Source: Halochromatium roseum
GTDB taxonomy: Bacteria > Pseudomonadota > Gammaproteobacteria > Chromatiales > Chromatiaceae
DNA length: 64,000 nt
NCBI RefSeq assembly: GCF_016653315.1
Contig: NZ_NHSH01000057.1
Coordinates: forward strand, 141,747 to 205,746
Direction: 5' to 3'
Positions 10,310 through 19,807 of the stretch are shown piece by piece (within the stretch, counting starts at the first letter, position 1; each line of letters begins with the position of its first letter). Position numbers and translations under genes: made by a program. The notes under the pieces are model-generated. The model made no database searches. It saw only the letters and a program-made list of their open reading frames with translations, and was not told where the DNA came from.

Positions 10310-11803
10310 TTGCAAAAAAGGAGTTCAGGGCTTGCCGCCTATGCGTTGTTGTTGATTCTGTCGAGTCTTCTCATGGGACTGTACCTCTGGACGTCGTATC
10401 AGCGGACCCTGGAGCTTCAGGAGAGCCGCCTGGCCTTCTCCTCGGAACTGATCGCCGAATGGATTCGCGGCGCCTTTGTCGCCTCGGATTACCTGTTGCG
10501 GGACATGGCCGGCCAGATCGACCCCGATGACCTCCGCTATCCCCATCCCGACCCCCAGGCCCATGCCGATCTGAGCCAACGGCTCGCGCAGCGCTACAAG
10601 ACCTTTCCCCATGCCATCCTCTATGGCGTCTTCGATCGAGCCTGCGTGGTCACGCATGGCAACGCCAGGCTCGGTTACGACGCCAGCGAGCGCGAATACT
10701 GTCAGCGGCTGCAGGCCGATCCCGAACTCGATAGCCTGGTCACGCGCGGCTATCGCGCCAACATCGGCCCGGTGAATGTGACCCATGCACGCGCGCTGCG
10801 TGCCGAGGACGGGCGCTTTCTCGGTCTGGTCGCCATTGCCCTGGATCTCGAGTTCTTCAGCCAATGGCTGGCCCGCCTGGGCACGGGTCGCCTCGATTCC
10901 CTGGCGATCGTCGACGACCAATACATGCTGCTGGCGCGCTACCCGCCGTTGCCGCAGGCGATCGGGCAGTTGGTCGACAGTCCGGACTTGATCGACTTCC
11001 TCAGCTCCGACGAGCGCTTTCGGGTCGCCTCCGTGCGCTCTCCGCTAGACCAGAAAACCCGCTACTTCGGCTCGCTGAAGATCGAGGGCACCCCCTATAC
11101 GATCATCCTGGGCATCGATTGCGCCAACTGGTTGGCGGACTGGTATCGTTTGGCCTGGCTGGCGGTGTTGGGCTGGACCCTGATCATGGCGTTGGGGTTT
11201 ATTGCCCTGCGCAACTACCTGCGTTTGCTCAAAGGTCGTAGCGCGTTGCAGCAACAGGCGCGCACCGACCCCTTGACCGGGATCGCCAACCGATTCCACT
11301 TCACCACGCTGGCGGAACGCGAGATCGCCCGGGCGCGGCGGACTCAGGGCTGGATCGCATTGCTGTTGCTCGATGTCGACCGCTTCAAGACCATCAACGA
11401 TGTCCATGGTCATCTTGTCGGCGATCGCGCCCTCCAGGTCTTTGCCGCCTGCTGCAGCCGGGTCACACGCGCCGAGGATGTGGTCGGACGCTGGGGCGGT
11501 GATGAATTCGTCGTGCTCATCAGCCAAGATCAACCAGCGGCGCTTGGCCTCGCCGAACGCCTGCTGCAGGAGATCCGGGCGTCCAAGATCCTCAACGACC
11601 AGGGCAAGCCTGTGAGCCTGAACGCCAGTATCGGCGTCGCCTGCCTGCGTGCCGATCATCCCGTCGACCTGGACGCCTTGCTGCATCAGGCCGATCTGGC
11701 CATGCTGGAGGTGAAGCGAAGCGGGCGTGGACGGATTGGGACCCTGGCAGATGCAGCGGTCTCGAGCAGCGGTGAGCGAGCCAGACCCTCAAGCAGCGGT
11801 TAG
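10310..11803 (+). CDS. Membrane-bound diguanylate cyclase with periplasmic sensor
   Basis: The 497-residue protein makes cyclic di-GMP from two GTP. Residues about 5-28 form TM1 (LAAYALLLILSSLLMGLYLW) and about 30-275 are a periplasmic Cache-like sensor region. TM2 is LAWLAVLGWTLIMALGFIAL, and the GGDEF domain follows from about residue 320. The signature GGDEF is at residues 396-400. An RAED sequence five residues upstream matches the RxxD product-inhibition site, so the enzyme should be feedback-controlled. There is no EAL domain. The TTG start at 10310 is chosen because AGGAG precedes it at a good distance; no ATG gives a complete TM1. The ligand sensed is unknown. Confidence 0.9.
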   Translation: MQKRSSGLAAYALLLILSSLLMGLYLWTSYQRTLELQESRLAFSSELIAEWIRGAFVASDYLLRDMAGQIDPDDLRYPHPDPQAHADLSQRLAQRYKTFPHAILYGVFDRACVVTHGNARLGYDASEREYCQRLQADPELDSLVTRGYRANIGPVNVTHARALRAEDGRFLGLVAIALDLEFFSQWLARLGTGRLDSLAIVDDQYMLLARYPPLPQAIGQLVDSPDLIDFLSSDERFRVASVRSPLDQKTRYFGSLKIEGTPYTIILGIDCANWLADWYRLAWLAVLGWTLIMALGFIALRNYLRLLKGRSALQQQARTDPLTGIANRFHFTTLAEREIARARRTQGWIALLLLDVDRFKTINDVHGHLVGDRALQVFAACCSRVTRAEDVVGRWGGDEFVVLISQDQPAALGLAERLLQEIRASKILNDQGKPVSLNASIGVACLRADHPVDLDALLHQADLAMLEVKRSGRGRIGTLADAAVSSSGERARPSSSG

Positions 11804-11914
11804 CGCGTCAAATCCGGCCCATCCGGCCGGCCAGTTGGCAACCTGCCGATCGCCGGTGGCCTATCCTTGGCCTCCGATTGAACGGAGTCCGGAGGCTCGC
11901 TGGAGTCCTGAGGT

Positions 11915-12130
11915 ATGCTAGACAGCATGAGCCCAGAACTGCCCTTCTATGGTGCCTACTTTCCTTCTTGGCTGATCAGCGCCACGCTCGGTATCCTCGG
12001 TTCGGTGCTGGTGCGCAGCCTCCTGATCCGCTTGGGCGTGGATCAAGGCATGCCGCTGCGGACGCTGGTGTACATCGCGCTCGCCTGCTCGATCGCCCTT
12101 GCCATCTCGGCCAAGGTCTTTGGACGTTAG
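11915..12130 (+). CDS. Small inner-membrane protein, YtcA/DUF1656-like
   Basis: The 71-residue product has two TM stretches (WLISATLGILGSVLVRSLLI and LRTLVYIALACSIALAISAKVF). Small proteins of this type (YtcA beside mdtNOP, AaeX beside aaeAB) precede membrane-fusion and FUSC genes in enterobacteria, exactly as here. The gap to the next gene is 3 bases. The start could also be the ATG at 11930. Its role in the efflux system is not established; assignment is by size, topology and position. Confidence 0.72.
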   Translation: MLDSMSPELPFYGAYFPSWLISATLGILGSVLVRSLLIRLGVDQGMPLRTLVYIALACSIALAISAKVFGR

Positions 12131-12133
12131 CCG

Positions 12134-13201
12134 ATGGCGCGATCGGCCTACGCACGCCGCTACACGGTCGTCGGCATCAGCCTCGCGGCGCTGATCCTCA
12201 TCGGCGCGGTCGCCTCCGGTTGGTGGTTCCTGCAGCGCGCCGCGAACAACCCACTCTCCGAGGATGCCGTGCTGAGCGCGAATCGGGTGAACGTCGCCGC
12301 CACCATCGCCGGACGGGTGGTGACCATCGCCGTGACCGACAACCAGCGTGTTGCCGAGGGCGAGCTCCTGTTTGCGCTCGATCCCAAGCCTTACCAGCTG
12401 GCCGTGGCGCAGGCCCGGGCCGAGCTGCGCCTTGCCGAGGCGACGCGCGATGCCCAGCGGCGGACGATCCTGGCCGAGCAGTCGAATGCCGCTGTCGCCA
12501 CCGAGCAGGTGCGGCGCGCGCGCTCCAACCTTGCGCTCGCCGAGGCGACCCTGGCCCGGCTCCTACCCCTGGCACCTAAGGGCTACGTCACGGCCCAGCA
12601 GGTCGATGACGCGCGCACGGCCCGGGACGATGCGCAGACCAGCCTGGATCAGGCGCTGCGCCAGGCCGAGGCCGCGGAGGCGCTGGTGACAACGCTCGCT
12701 GCCTCGGAGGCACTGGTCGACGCCCGACGCGCGGCCCTGGCGATCGCCGAGCACGAACTGACGGCGACCGAGGTGCGCGCGCCGCATGACGGACTGGTGG
12801 TCGGCCTGACCGTCTCCACCGGCGAGATCGTCGCGCCCGGTCAGTCGCTGTTCACGCTGATCGACAGCGAGCACTGGTATGCCTCGGCCACCTTCCCCGA
12901 GACCGAGCTGTCGCGCATCGCGATCGGTGATTGCGCAAGCGTCTACGTGCTGGCCGATCGCTCGCGTCCGGTCGCCGGCCGGGTCGACAGCATCGGCTGG
13001 GGCGTCATCTCCGAGGATCTGGTCAACCTACCGCGCGGTGTGCCCTATGTGCCGAAGTCGCTCAACTGGGTGCGCATCATCCAGCGCTTTCCGGTGCGGA
13101 TCAGGCTCGACCATCCACCCGCGCCGCTGATGCGCGTGGGCGCATCCGCGGTTGCGGTGGTGCGGCATGGTGAAGACTGTGACCCTGGCGCCGCTGAGTG
13201 A
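12134..13201 (+). CDS. HlyD-family membrane fusion protein of an MdtNOP/AaeAB-type efflux system
   Basis: The 355-residue periplasmic adaptor links an inner-membrane transporter to a TolC-type channel. It has an N-terminal TM anchor (VGISLAALILIGAVASGWWFL), then half of a lipoyl domain (VNVAATIAGRVVTIAVTDNQRVAEGELLF). An Ala/Arg/Glu-rich alpha hairpin covers about residues 85-205, and the second lipoyl half is ATEVRAPHDGLVVGLTVSTGEIVAPGQ. The C-terminal beta-barrel part follows. The length and the closing RIIQRFPVRIRLD segment fit the MdtN/EmrA-like group. It overlaps the start of the FUSC gene. Confidence 0.9.
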   Translation: MARSAYARRYTVVGISLAALILIGAVASGWWFLQRAANNPLSEDAVLSANRVNVAATIAGRVVTIAVTDNQRVAEGELLFALDPKPYQLAVAQARAELRLAEATRDAQRRTILAEQSNAAVATEQVRRARSNLALAEATLARLLPLAPKGYVTAQQVDDARTARDDAQTSLDQALRQAEAAEALVTTLAASEALVDARRAALAIAEHELTATEVRAPHDGLVVGLTVSTGEIVAPGQSLFTLIDSEHWYASATFPETELSRIAIGDCASVYVLADRSRPVAGRVDSIGWGVISEDLVNLPRGVPYVPKSLNWVRIIQRFPVRIRLDHPPAPLMRVGASAVAVVRHGEDCDPGAAE

Positions 13202-15536
13202 TCCGCCCGTGGTGTCACTGGCAGCCCAATCGGCACCCACAACGGCATCGCAGTCGGCCTCTTCGTCGGGCCCCTCGTCGGCACCAACGGCGGCTCCCAG
13301 GTCGGCACAACCATCAGTCCTCTCGCCCGCGCCGTCGCGCTGGCACCAGGTGCTGGAGGACCTGCAACCCTTCTCCGGTCGCGCCGGCCTGACCTGGCGC
13401 ATCGCGCTGCTTTGCGCGCTGGTGACCGGCGCGGCGATGCTGTTCGAGATCCCTGAGGCGGCGATCAGCTGCTACTTGATCATCTTCTTGATGAAGCCCG
13501 ACGCGGTGGCGAACATCGGCACCGGCATCGGCTTCCTGCTGCTGTTGCCGGGGTTGATCGCGCTGCTGGCCTGGATCATCAACCTGACCCAGGGGTCGAC
13601 GTTGCACATCATGTTGGCGATCGTCATCAGCTCCGGCCTGTTGCTCTACCTCGGCGCGGCAACGCAGCTCGGCGAGCAAGGCAGCGTGATGGCGTTGATC
13701 ATCGCCTTCGTGCTGACGCTGATCGTCAAGGCGCCCTTTGGTGATGCCGCCAGCTTCGCCTTGCGTGAGGCCTGGGCCATGGCCGCACTGCCGATGCTCT
13801 TGATGATCGGCTTCAATCTCCTGCTCGGCTTCTCGCCGGTGAGGCTGTTGCGCGATCAGCTCCGCGCGCGGCTTGCCGCCGCCGCGGAGGCGCTGGAGAC
13901 AGGTGATCGCGCGGAGTTGCGCGAATTGCTGCGCGAAGGCAACGCGCCCTTCGAACCGCAGGTGCTGGCGACCCGGCTGTTGCGGCTGGTGCCGCGCGCG
14001 GACGCCCGGCAAATCGCCGCCGATCTGCGCGCCGGCTATGCGCTGATGCTCGCGGTCTCGGCACTTCCGGATGCGCTCGACCCGGCTCGCCGCGCCCGGC
14101 TCGCAGAGCAGATCCGCGCCGCCCATGCCGCGCTCGGTCAGGGCAAGGCGCCGGCGCCAGTGTCGGCTCAGGCGCCAGCTCCAGTGTCGGCTCCGGCTCC
14201 GGCTCCGGCGCGATCGCCGCCCCGTACTCGCCTCATCGCCCAAGGGCCGCTCGAAGACGCGGATGCCCGCGCGGATAAGGCAGACGTCGATCCCACCGAG
14301 GGGGTAGCTTGGGATGAGCCCGCCGAGGGTGCAGCCCGGGCTGATTCCGCCGAGGCTGCAACCTGGGCTGATCCGGGCGAGGCTGCAACCTGGGCTGATC
14401 CCGCCGAGCGCGCGGCCTGGGATGCCCTCAATGTGCTTGCCGGCGCGCCCGAGGCCGAGGTCGTGCCGGCACCCAAGACGCCCTTCGTCGCCCCGGATGC
14501 GCTGAGCAATCCCGCCTACATCCGCTTTGCGCTTAAGACCACGGCGGCCGCGGTCATCTGCTTTCTCATCTATACGGCGATTGACTGGCAGGGCATCCAT
14601 ACGGCGATGGTCACCTGTTATGTCGCCGCGCTCGGCACCACCGGAGAGACGGTGCACAAGCTGGCGTTGCGCATCATCGGCTGCCTGATCGGAGCGGCGA
14701 TCGGGGTCGCGGCGATCTTTTGGGTCATTCCCCATATCGACGGCATCGGCGCACTGATGGCCTTGGTATTCTTCGGCTGCCTGGTCGGCGCCTGGGTTTC
14801 GACCGGCCCCGAGCGCCTCTCCTACGCCGGCGTCCAGGTTGCGTTGGCGTTCTTGCTGACGGTGCTACAAGGTTTCGGGCCGAGTGTCAGTCTGGACACG
14901 GCGCAAGGCCGCATTGTTGGCATCCTGCTCGGCAATCTCGTGGTCTACCTGATCTTTACGCGCCTCTGGCCGGCGCCCATCGTCGGCGAGGCCCGTGCCT
15001 TGTTCGCGCGCGCCCTCTCGGGGCTGGCCGGGATGGCGCGGCTGGCACCCGCCAGGCGACTCAACGCCGTGAGCAGCGCCGCCGCGATCGAAGCGCTGGT
15101 CGGCAAGGGCGAGGAGGTGCTGCGTCTGCTGCCCTTCGAGCCCCGCGCGCTCAGGCCGACGCCCGCGAGCGAGGCAGCGCTGCATGGCGCGGTCGCCGAG
15201 ATCGAGGCGCTCAATCGCGCGATCTGGCTGAGCCCTGACCCAGACCTCAGGCAAACCGCCGAGCAGCTCGATTACCTTGCCGAACGCTTTGACGGAGCCG
15301 CGGAAGCATCCGCGCTTGACGCCGACCACGCCGGCTCTGGCTTCGGCTCGGGCGCTGGCTCCAGCCCCGGTCCCGACGCTGGCTCCAGCCTAAGCTCCAG
15401 CCCTAACCGCGGCGCCGACTGCAGCCTGAACCTCAGTCCGGGTGCTGCGTCGTCTCCGACGCTGCATACCGATTTAGCGCCCTTCGTCGGCCCCTTTAGT
15501 CGCCAGCTCAACCAGCTCCAGAGGGCTGCGGGATGA
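13167..15536 (+). CDS. FUSC-family inner-membrane transporter (MdtO-like)
   Basis: The product is about 789 residues. It has two hydrophobic FUSC halves, each a set of about five TM helices (first half about residues 85-215, second about 450-610), and cytoplasmic segments after each half. The second half shows the typical GQ/WQGIHTAMVTCYVAALGTTGETVHKLALRIIGCLIGA pattern. The ATG at 13167 overlaps the adaptor gene by 35 bases; a GTG at 13152 is possible. The linker between halves holds Ala/Pro repeats and a perfect-length 27-bp duplication (14352-14405, EAATWADPG/A). A second low-complexity Ser/Gly/Pro-rich stretch lies near the C-terminus. Relatives export aromatic acids or drugs; the cargo here is unknown. 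Confidence 0.88.
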   Translation: MVKTVTLAPLSDPPVVSLAAQSAPTTASQSASSSGPSSAPTAAPRSAQPSVLSPAPSRWHQVLEDLQPFSGRAGLTWRIALLCALVTGAAMLFEIPEAAISCYLIIFLMKPDAVANIGTGIGFLLLLPGLIALLAWIINLTQGSTLHIMLAIVISSGLLLYLGAATQLGEQGSVMALIIAFVLTLIVKAPFGDAASFALREAWAMAALPMLLMIGFNLLLGFSPVRLLRDQLRARLAAAAEALETGDRAELRELLREGNAPFEPQVLATRLLRLVPRADARQIAADLRAGYALMLAVSALPDALDPARRARLAEQIRAAHAALGQGKAPAPVSAQAPAPVSAPAPAPARSPPRTRLIAQGPLEDADARADKADVDPTEGVAWDEPAEGAARADSAEAATWADPGEAATWADPAERAAWDALNVLAGAPEAEVVPAPKTPFVAPDALSNPAYIRFALKTTAAAVICFLIYTAIDWQGIHTAMVTCYVAALGTTGETVHKLALRIIGCLIGAAIGVAAIFWVIPHIDGIGALMALVFFGCLVGAWVSTGPERLSYAGVQVALAFLLTVLQGFGPSVSLDTAQGRIVGILLGNLVVYLIFTRLWPAPIVGEARALFARALSGLAGMARLAPARRLNAVSSAAAIEALVGKGEEVLRLLPFEPRALRPTPASEAALHGAVAEIEALNRAIWLSPDPDLRQTAEQLDYLAERFDGAAEASALDADHAGSGFGSGAGSSPGPDAGSSLSSSPNRGADCSLNLSPGAASSPTLHTDLAPFVGPFSRQLNQLQRAAG
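14352..14405 (+). repeat. 27-bp in-frame tandem duplication within the FUSC gene
   Basis: Two adjacent 27-base units encode EAATWADPG and EAATWADPA in the hydrophilic linker. A wider region (14290-14425) shows older, diverged units of similar sequence. The length is a multiple of three, so the gene stays open. Confidence 0.8.
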
Positions 15537-17173
15537 CGAACCGCCATGCTTGGTTGCCCCGCGCTGGCGTCTTATTGCGCGCTGGCGCTTCATTACAGGC
15601 TTTCACCTCAATGCTCGCCAGCGCCTCGGTGCGCGCCGGCGCATCAGTGCTCACTTCCGCCATGGCTTTGGCGGTCGTCCTCGTTCTGGTGCTAATGCTG
15701 GCCGGCTGCGCCTCCAACGCGGTGAACATGACCTCCCCTTCGCTCGACCAGCCCTGGACGCCTCGGGGCGACGAGGAAACCGGCCTGTGGAGTCGCGCAC
15801 GCGCGCACCCGCCAACGCCAGAGGACGGGACGGCACACTTCAGCATCCCCGCGGATTCAGCACGCGCGCAGCTCCCGCTGACCAAGGGTGTCGATCCGGA
15901 CCGCACCTATCGGCTGCCTGAGCTGATCGATCTCGCACAACGGACCAACCCGGCGACTCGCGTCGCCTGGCAGCAGGCACGGCAGGCGGCGCTGGCGGTC
16001 GGCATGGTGGAGGCGACCTATCTGCCGGTGATCAGCGCGACGGTGATTGGCGGCTATCAGGAACTGACAACACCGCTGCCGGACCTGCTGGGCGAACCCC
16101 TCAGTGTCGACAGCACCGAGCAGGGTACGGCGCAGATGCTCGCGCTACAGTGGCTGCTGTTCGACTTCGGCCAGCGCCAGGCGCTCGCGACAGCGGCCAA
16201 GCATCATGCGATCGCGGCCAACATTCTGTTCAACGGCCGGCATCAACAGCTGATCTTCGAGGTGTCGCAGGCCTATTACCGCTACGGCGCCGCGATCCAG
16301 CGACGCGGCTTTGCCGAAACGGCATTACGCAACGCCGAAGCGATCCTTGCCGCCGTCGAAGCGCGCGAAACCCAGGGGCTCGCCACCAGCGTGGAGTCGG
16401 CGCAGGCACGCCAAGCCGTGGCGCAGGCCGAACTCCGTCGGGTCCAAGCCGAGGGGGAGGAACGCGATGCCTATCAGACCCTACTCGCCGCCGTGGGCGT
16501 GAATGCCGCGTTGCAGGTCGATGCGCTCAGCGCGGCGAGCCGGCCGCTTCCGCAGCCGGCCTCCGCCCCGCTCGAGGCGATGATTCGACAGGCGCTTTCG
16601 CGACGGCCTGACGTTGCCGCAAGCTACGCCGCGCTGCAGGCCAGCCAGGCCGAGGTGCAAGCCGCGCAGGCCGGTTATCTGCCCAAGCTCTATGCGGGTG
16701 GCAATCTTGCTTCAGGCACGGGGGATTTCGATCTGTCGGGTCTGCCCGCCATCGGTCAGCAGGGCTCGGGCAATGGTCTGCTGCTCGGGGTCACGGTGCC
16801 ACTCTACGATGCCGGTCTGCGACAGGCTCAGGTCAGAGAGGCCGAGTCCCAAGCCGAGATCGCCGCTGATACATTGCAACGAGTGCAGACCGCCGCGGTG
16901 ACCGAAATCGTTGGCGCCCGCAATGCGCTGCGCACCGCGCTCGAATCGCACCGCGCCGCCAGCGCCCTGGTCGAGGCCGCCGCGACCACCTACGATGCCG
17001 CCTTAGCGGCCTATCGCAATGGCGTCGGCACCCTCGATGCCGCGACCGAAGCCGACACCGCGCTGCTCGACGCCCGCCAGGCACAAGCAGAGGCGCATGC
17101 CGCCACGCTGATCGGCGCGGTGAACCTCGCCTTTGTCGTTGGCTCGCTGACCTCGCGGGACAGCTTGCCCTGA
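15533..17173 (+). CDS. TolC-family outer-membrane efflux lipoprotein (MdtP/OprM-like)
   Basis: This is a 546-residue outer-membrane channel subunit. A lipobox LAGC places the acylated Cys at residue 59 after the hydrophobic stretch [13 protein letters not shown]. True translation could therefore begin at the ATG at 15662, although the first ATG at 15533 overlaps the FUSC stop by 4 bases in ATGA form. The long Ala/Gln/Glu-rich helices come in two repeats, each ending in a short beta hairpin segment ([31 protein letters not shown]). TolC-family markers such as the [19 protein letters not shown] segment are present. Together with the preceding three genes it completes a tripartite export system. 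Confidence 0.92.
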   Translation: MTNRHAWLPRAGVLLRAGASLQAFTSMLASASVRAGASVLTSAMALAVVLVLVLMLAGCASNAVNMTSPSLDQPWTPRGDEETGLWSRARAHPPTPEDGTAHFSIPADSARAQLPLTKGVDPDRTYRLPELIDLAQRTNPATRVAWQQARQAALAVGMVEATYLPVISATVIGGYQELTTPLPDLLGEPLSVDSTEQGTAQMLALQWLLFDFGQRQALATAAKHHAIAANILFNGRHQQLIFEVSQAYYRYGAAIQRRGFAETALRNAEAILAAVEARETQGLATSVESAQARQAVAQAELRRVQAEGEERDAYQTLLAAVGVNAALQVDALSAASRPLPQPASAPLEAMIRQALSRRPDVAASYAALQASQAEVQAAQAGYLPKLYAGGNLASGTGDFDLSGLPAIGQQGSGNGLLLGVTVPLYDAGLRQAQVREAESQAEIAADTLQRVQTAAVTEIVGARNALRTALESHRAASALVEAAATTYDAALAAYRNGVGTLDAATEADTALLDARQAQAEAHAATLIGAVNLAFVVGSLTSRDSLP

Positions 17174-17208
17174 TGTGCCCACAAACCAACCAGGAGAACC
17201 AAGATCCG

Positions 17209-18591
17209 ATGTCTCACGCGCAACAAAACAACGACGACGAGACCTATGCCTCCAGCGATCTGGCCACTGGCCTGCCAAAGTCGGCCTTTCCCGATCAGGA
17301 GCGCGATCCGCGACACATCTTTGCGGCCGTCCGCGATGAGCTGATGCTCGACGGCAACGCGCGGCAAAACCTGGCGACCTTCTGCCAGACCTGGGAAGAG
17401 CCCGAAATCCATCAGCTGATGGAGGCCTGCATCGACAAGAACATGGTCGACAAGGATGAATATCCGCAGACCGCCGAGATCGAATCACGCTGCGTGCGGA
17501 TGTTGGCCGATCTCTGGCATGCGCCGACCAGCGACTCGGCGGTTGGCTGCTCGACCACCGGCTCCAGCGAGGCCGCCATGTTGGGCGGGCTGGCGATGAA
17601 GCGCCGTTGGGAGGCCTGTCGCCAGGCCGAGGGCAAGCCCACCGACAAGCCCAATCTGATCACCGGGCCGGTACAGATCTGCTGGCACAAGTTCACCCGC
17701 TACTGGGATATTGAGCACCGCGAGATCCCGATGGAACAGGGTCGGCTGCTGATGACGCCCGAGGAGGTGCTGAGCCGCTGCGACGAGAACACCATCGGCG
17801 TGGTGCCGACACTGGGCGTGACCTTTACCGGCGAATACGAACCGGTGCGGCAGATCAGCGACGCGCTCGACCAACTGCAGTCCGACACCGGTCTCGACAT
17901 CCCGATCCATGTCGACGGCGCTAGCGGCGGCTTCCTCGCCCCGTTCTGCGCGCCTGACTTGGAATGGGACTTCCGCCTACCAAGGGTGCGCTCGATCAAC
18001 GCCTCGGGCCATAAGTTCGGCCTCGCCCCACTGGGCGTGGGCTGGGTGCTGTGGCGCGAAGAGCAAGACCTGCCCGAGAGCATGGTGTTCTGGGTCAATT
18101 ATCTCGGCGGCAACATGCGCGACATCGCGCTGAATTTTTCCCGGCCTGGCGGGCAGATCGTCTGCCAGTGCTACAATTTCCTCCGCCTTGGCCGCGAGGG
18201 CTACCGCAAGGTCCACACCGCCTGCTATCGCAGCGCCGAGTATCTGGCCAACGAGATCGCCAAGATCGGGCCGTTCGAGATCGTCTTCAGCGGCGACATG
18301 GCACGCGGCATCCCAGCGGTTTCATGGAAGCTCAAGGACGGCACCGATCCGGGCTTCACGCTGTTCGATCTTGCCGATCGGCTCCGCGTGCGCGGCTGGC
18401 AGGTGCCCGCCTACACCTTGCCGGCGAATTGCCAGGATCAAGCGATCCAGCGGATCTTGGTCCGCAACGGCGTCAGCCAAGACCTCTGCGCGCTTCTCAT
18501 CGAGCACATGCAGGCGGCCTTGGCTCATCTTGAAGCGCATCCGGTTCAGGAGCCGCTGACCAGCCAGGAGGCATCCGGTTTCCATCATTGA
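17209..18591 (+). CDS. gadB: Glutamate decarboxylase (PLP-dependent)
   Basis: This enzyme converts glutamate and a proton to GABA and CO2. The 460-residue frame has the family hallmarks: [21 protein letters not shown] binds the PLP phosphate, HVDGASGGF holds the Asp contacting the pyridine N, and INASGHKFG puts the Schiff-base Lys at about residue 269. The C-terminus (about 460) lacks an obvious extra calmodulin-binding tail. The ATG at 17209 (AGGAG upstream) gives the family-like N-terminus; an earlier ATG at 17173 overlaps the stop of the outer-membrane gene. No GABA antiporter (GadC) is nearby; the gene is fused by overlap to the efflux operon. Confidence 0.93.
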   Translation: MSHAQQNNDDETYASSDLATGLPKSAFPDQERDPRHIFAAVRDELMLDGNARQNLATFCQTWEEPEIHQLMEACIDKNMVDKDEYPQTAEIESRCVRMLADLWHAPTSDSAVGCSTTGSSEAAMLGGLAMKRRWEACRQAEGKPTDKPNLITGPVQICWHKFTRYWDIEHREIPMEQGRLLMTPEEVLSRCDENTIGVVPTLGVTFTGEYEPVRQISDALDQLQSDTGLDIPIHVDGASGGFLAPFCAPDLEWDFRLPRVRSINASGHKFGLAPLGVGWVLWREEQDLPESMVFWVNYLGGNMRDIALNFSRPGGQIVCQCYNFLRLGREGYRKVHTACYRSAEYLANEIAKIGPFEIVFSGDMARGIPAVSWKLKDGTDPGFTLFDLADRLRVRGWQVPAYTLPANCQDQAIQRILVRNGVSQDLCALLIEHMQAALAHLEAHPVQEPLTSQEASGFHH

Positions 18592-18695
18592 ACTCGAAAC
18601 GCCCGGGGCTGATCGAGACTTGTCAATGCGAGCCTCGGCTCGTCGTCGCACAATTCCGACTGAACTGATCGGAAAAGCAACGAGGAGACGCGATC

Positions 18696-18881
18696 ATGCC
18701 CCAACAACGACGACACGACATGGGTACCGGCGGTGCTTGCTTCTGTCCGAAGTGTGCGTATCGCGCCGCGCATCAACGCGGGGTGCCCTGCCAAGACGAG
18801 CGCTGCCCGCAGTGCGGTGCCAAGCTGATTCGCGAGGGCTCTCATCACGATGCGCTGCTGCAACAGAAACGTCAGGGCTAG
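18696..18881 (+). CDS. Small zinc-ribbon/CXXC protein
   Basis: The 61-residue product has two Cys pairs, CFCPKC and CPQCG, separated by a His-containing stretch with another Cys, which is typical of a treble-clef or rubredoxin-like metal site. A strong GAGGAG ribosome site sits 9 bases before the ATG. It lies 12 bases upstream of the ARMT1-like gene and probably shares its transcript. Function unknown; metal binding is inferred from the Cys spacing. Confidence 0.78.
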   Translation: MPQQRRHDMGTGGACFCPKCAYRAAHQRGVPCQDERCPQCGAKLIREGSHHDALLQQKRQG

Positions 18882-18893
18882 GGCTCGCTTGCG

Positions 18894-19766
18894 ATGAGGA
18901 TCTATCTCGACTGCTGGCCCTGCTTCCTGCGTCAGGCACTGAGCGCGGTGCGCCGGGCCGGCGCTCCGCCCGCACTGCAACGCGCAATCCTGGAAGAGAC
19001 CATGACCGAGCTAGGGGCGGTCTCGGAAGCGGCGACACCACCAGAGATGGGCAACCAGATTCATCGGCTGGTGCGCGAGCGCACCCAGGTGGCAGACCCC
19101 TACCGCGAGAGCAAACAAGAAGCCACCGCCAGCGCCCTCGCCTTGCTGCCGATGCTCAGGGAGCGGGTGGCGACTGCGACCGACCCGCTCGCAACCGCGG
19201 TGCGCATCGCGATCGCTGGCAATATCATCGACTACGGCGTTGCCGAGAGCTTCGACCTGGAAGCCACCGTCGAGCGCGTGCTGCGGGTAACACCAGCGAT
19301 CGATGATCTAGCGCTGTTGCGCCAGACCTTGCAGCAGGTCGATCGGGTGCTCTATCTGGCCGACAATGCCGGTGAGACGGTCTTCGATCGTGTTCTGATC
19401 GAGACCCTGTCGGTGCCGGTGGACTATGTCGTCAAGGCCGGTCCCGTGCTCAACGATGCCACCCGCGAGGAGGCGATCGAGGCCGGTCTCGATCAGGTCG
19501 CTGCGCTCAGTGACACCGGCTGCGACGCGATGGGCACCCCGCTCGGCCTTTGCTCGAGTGCCTTTCATGAGCGCTTCGAGCGTGCTGGCTTGATCATTGC
19601 CAAGGGCCAGGCGAACTACGAGACGCTCAGCAACGTCGATGCGCCCATTTGCTTCCTGCTGCAGGCCAAGTGTTCCGTGATCGCCGAGGATATTGGCGTC
19701 GCCCCCGGCAGTGTCATCATCCAGGCGAGCGATGCCTTGAGCACCGCGGTCTCGACCACTAGCTAA
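18894..19766 (+). CDS. ARMT1-like (DUF89) metal-dependent phosphatase family protein
   Basis: The 290-residue protein matches the bacterial short form of the DUF89/ARMT1 damage-control phosphatase family. The N-terminal CWPCFLRQ has the CxxC seen in the prokaryotic subgroup. IAGNIIDYG and YLADNAGETVFDRVLIETL carry the conserved Asn/Asp metal ligands, and VVKAGPVLNDATREEAIEAGLD is the phosphate-binding segment. Family members hydrolyse phosphoester metabolites with Co or Ni; the substrate of the bacterial CxxC subgroup is unknown. A small zinc-ribbon gene precedes it. Confidence 0.87.
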   Translation: MRIYLDCWPCFLRQALSAVRRAGAPPALQRAILEETMTELGAVSEAATPPEMGNQIHRLVRERTQVADPYRESKQEATASALALLPMLRERVATATDPLATAVRIAIAGNIIDYGVAESFDLEATVERVLRVTPAIDDLALLRQTLQQVDRVLYLADNAGETVFDRVLIETLSVPVDYVVKAGPVLNDATREEAIEAGLDQVAALSDTGCDAMGTPLGLCSSAFHERFERAGLIIAKGQANYETLSNVDAPICFLLQAKCSVIAEDIGVAPGSVIIQASDALSTAVSTTS

Positions 19767-19807
19767 TGCCACTAGCTAATCCTGGATAACGAAGCGCTGG
19801 TTTCATA

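Noticed and set aside
13314..14735. A 473-codon minus-strand frame opposite the FUSC gene
   Set aside because: It is rich in Arg/Gln/His/Gly and lies inside a well supported membrane protein gene and operon.
18620..18660. Hairpin with CGAGC/GCTCG arms after gadB
   Set aside because: No run of T follows, so it is not a convincing intrinsic terminator.
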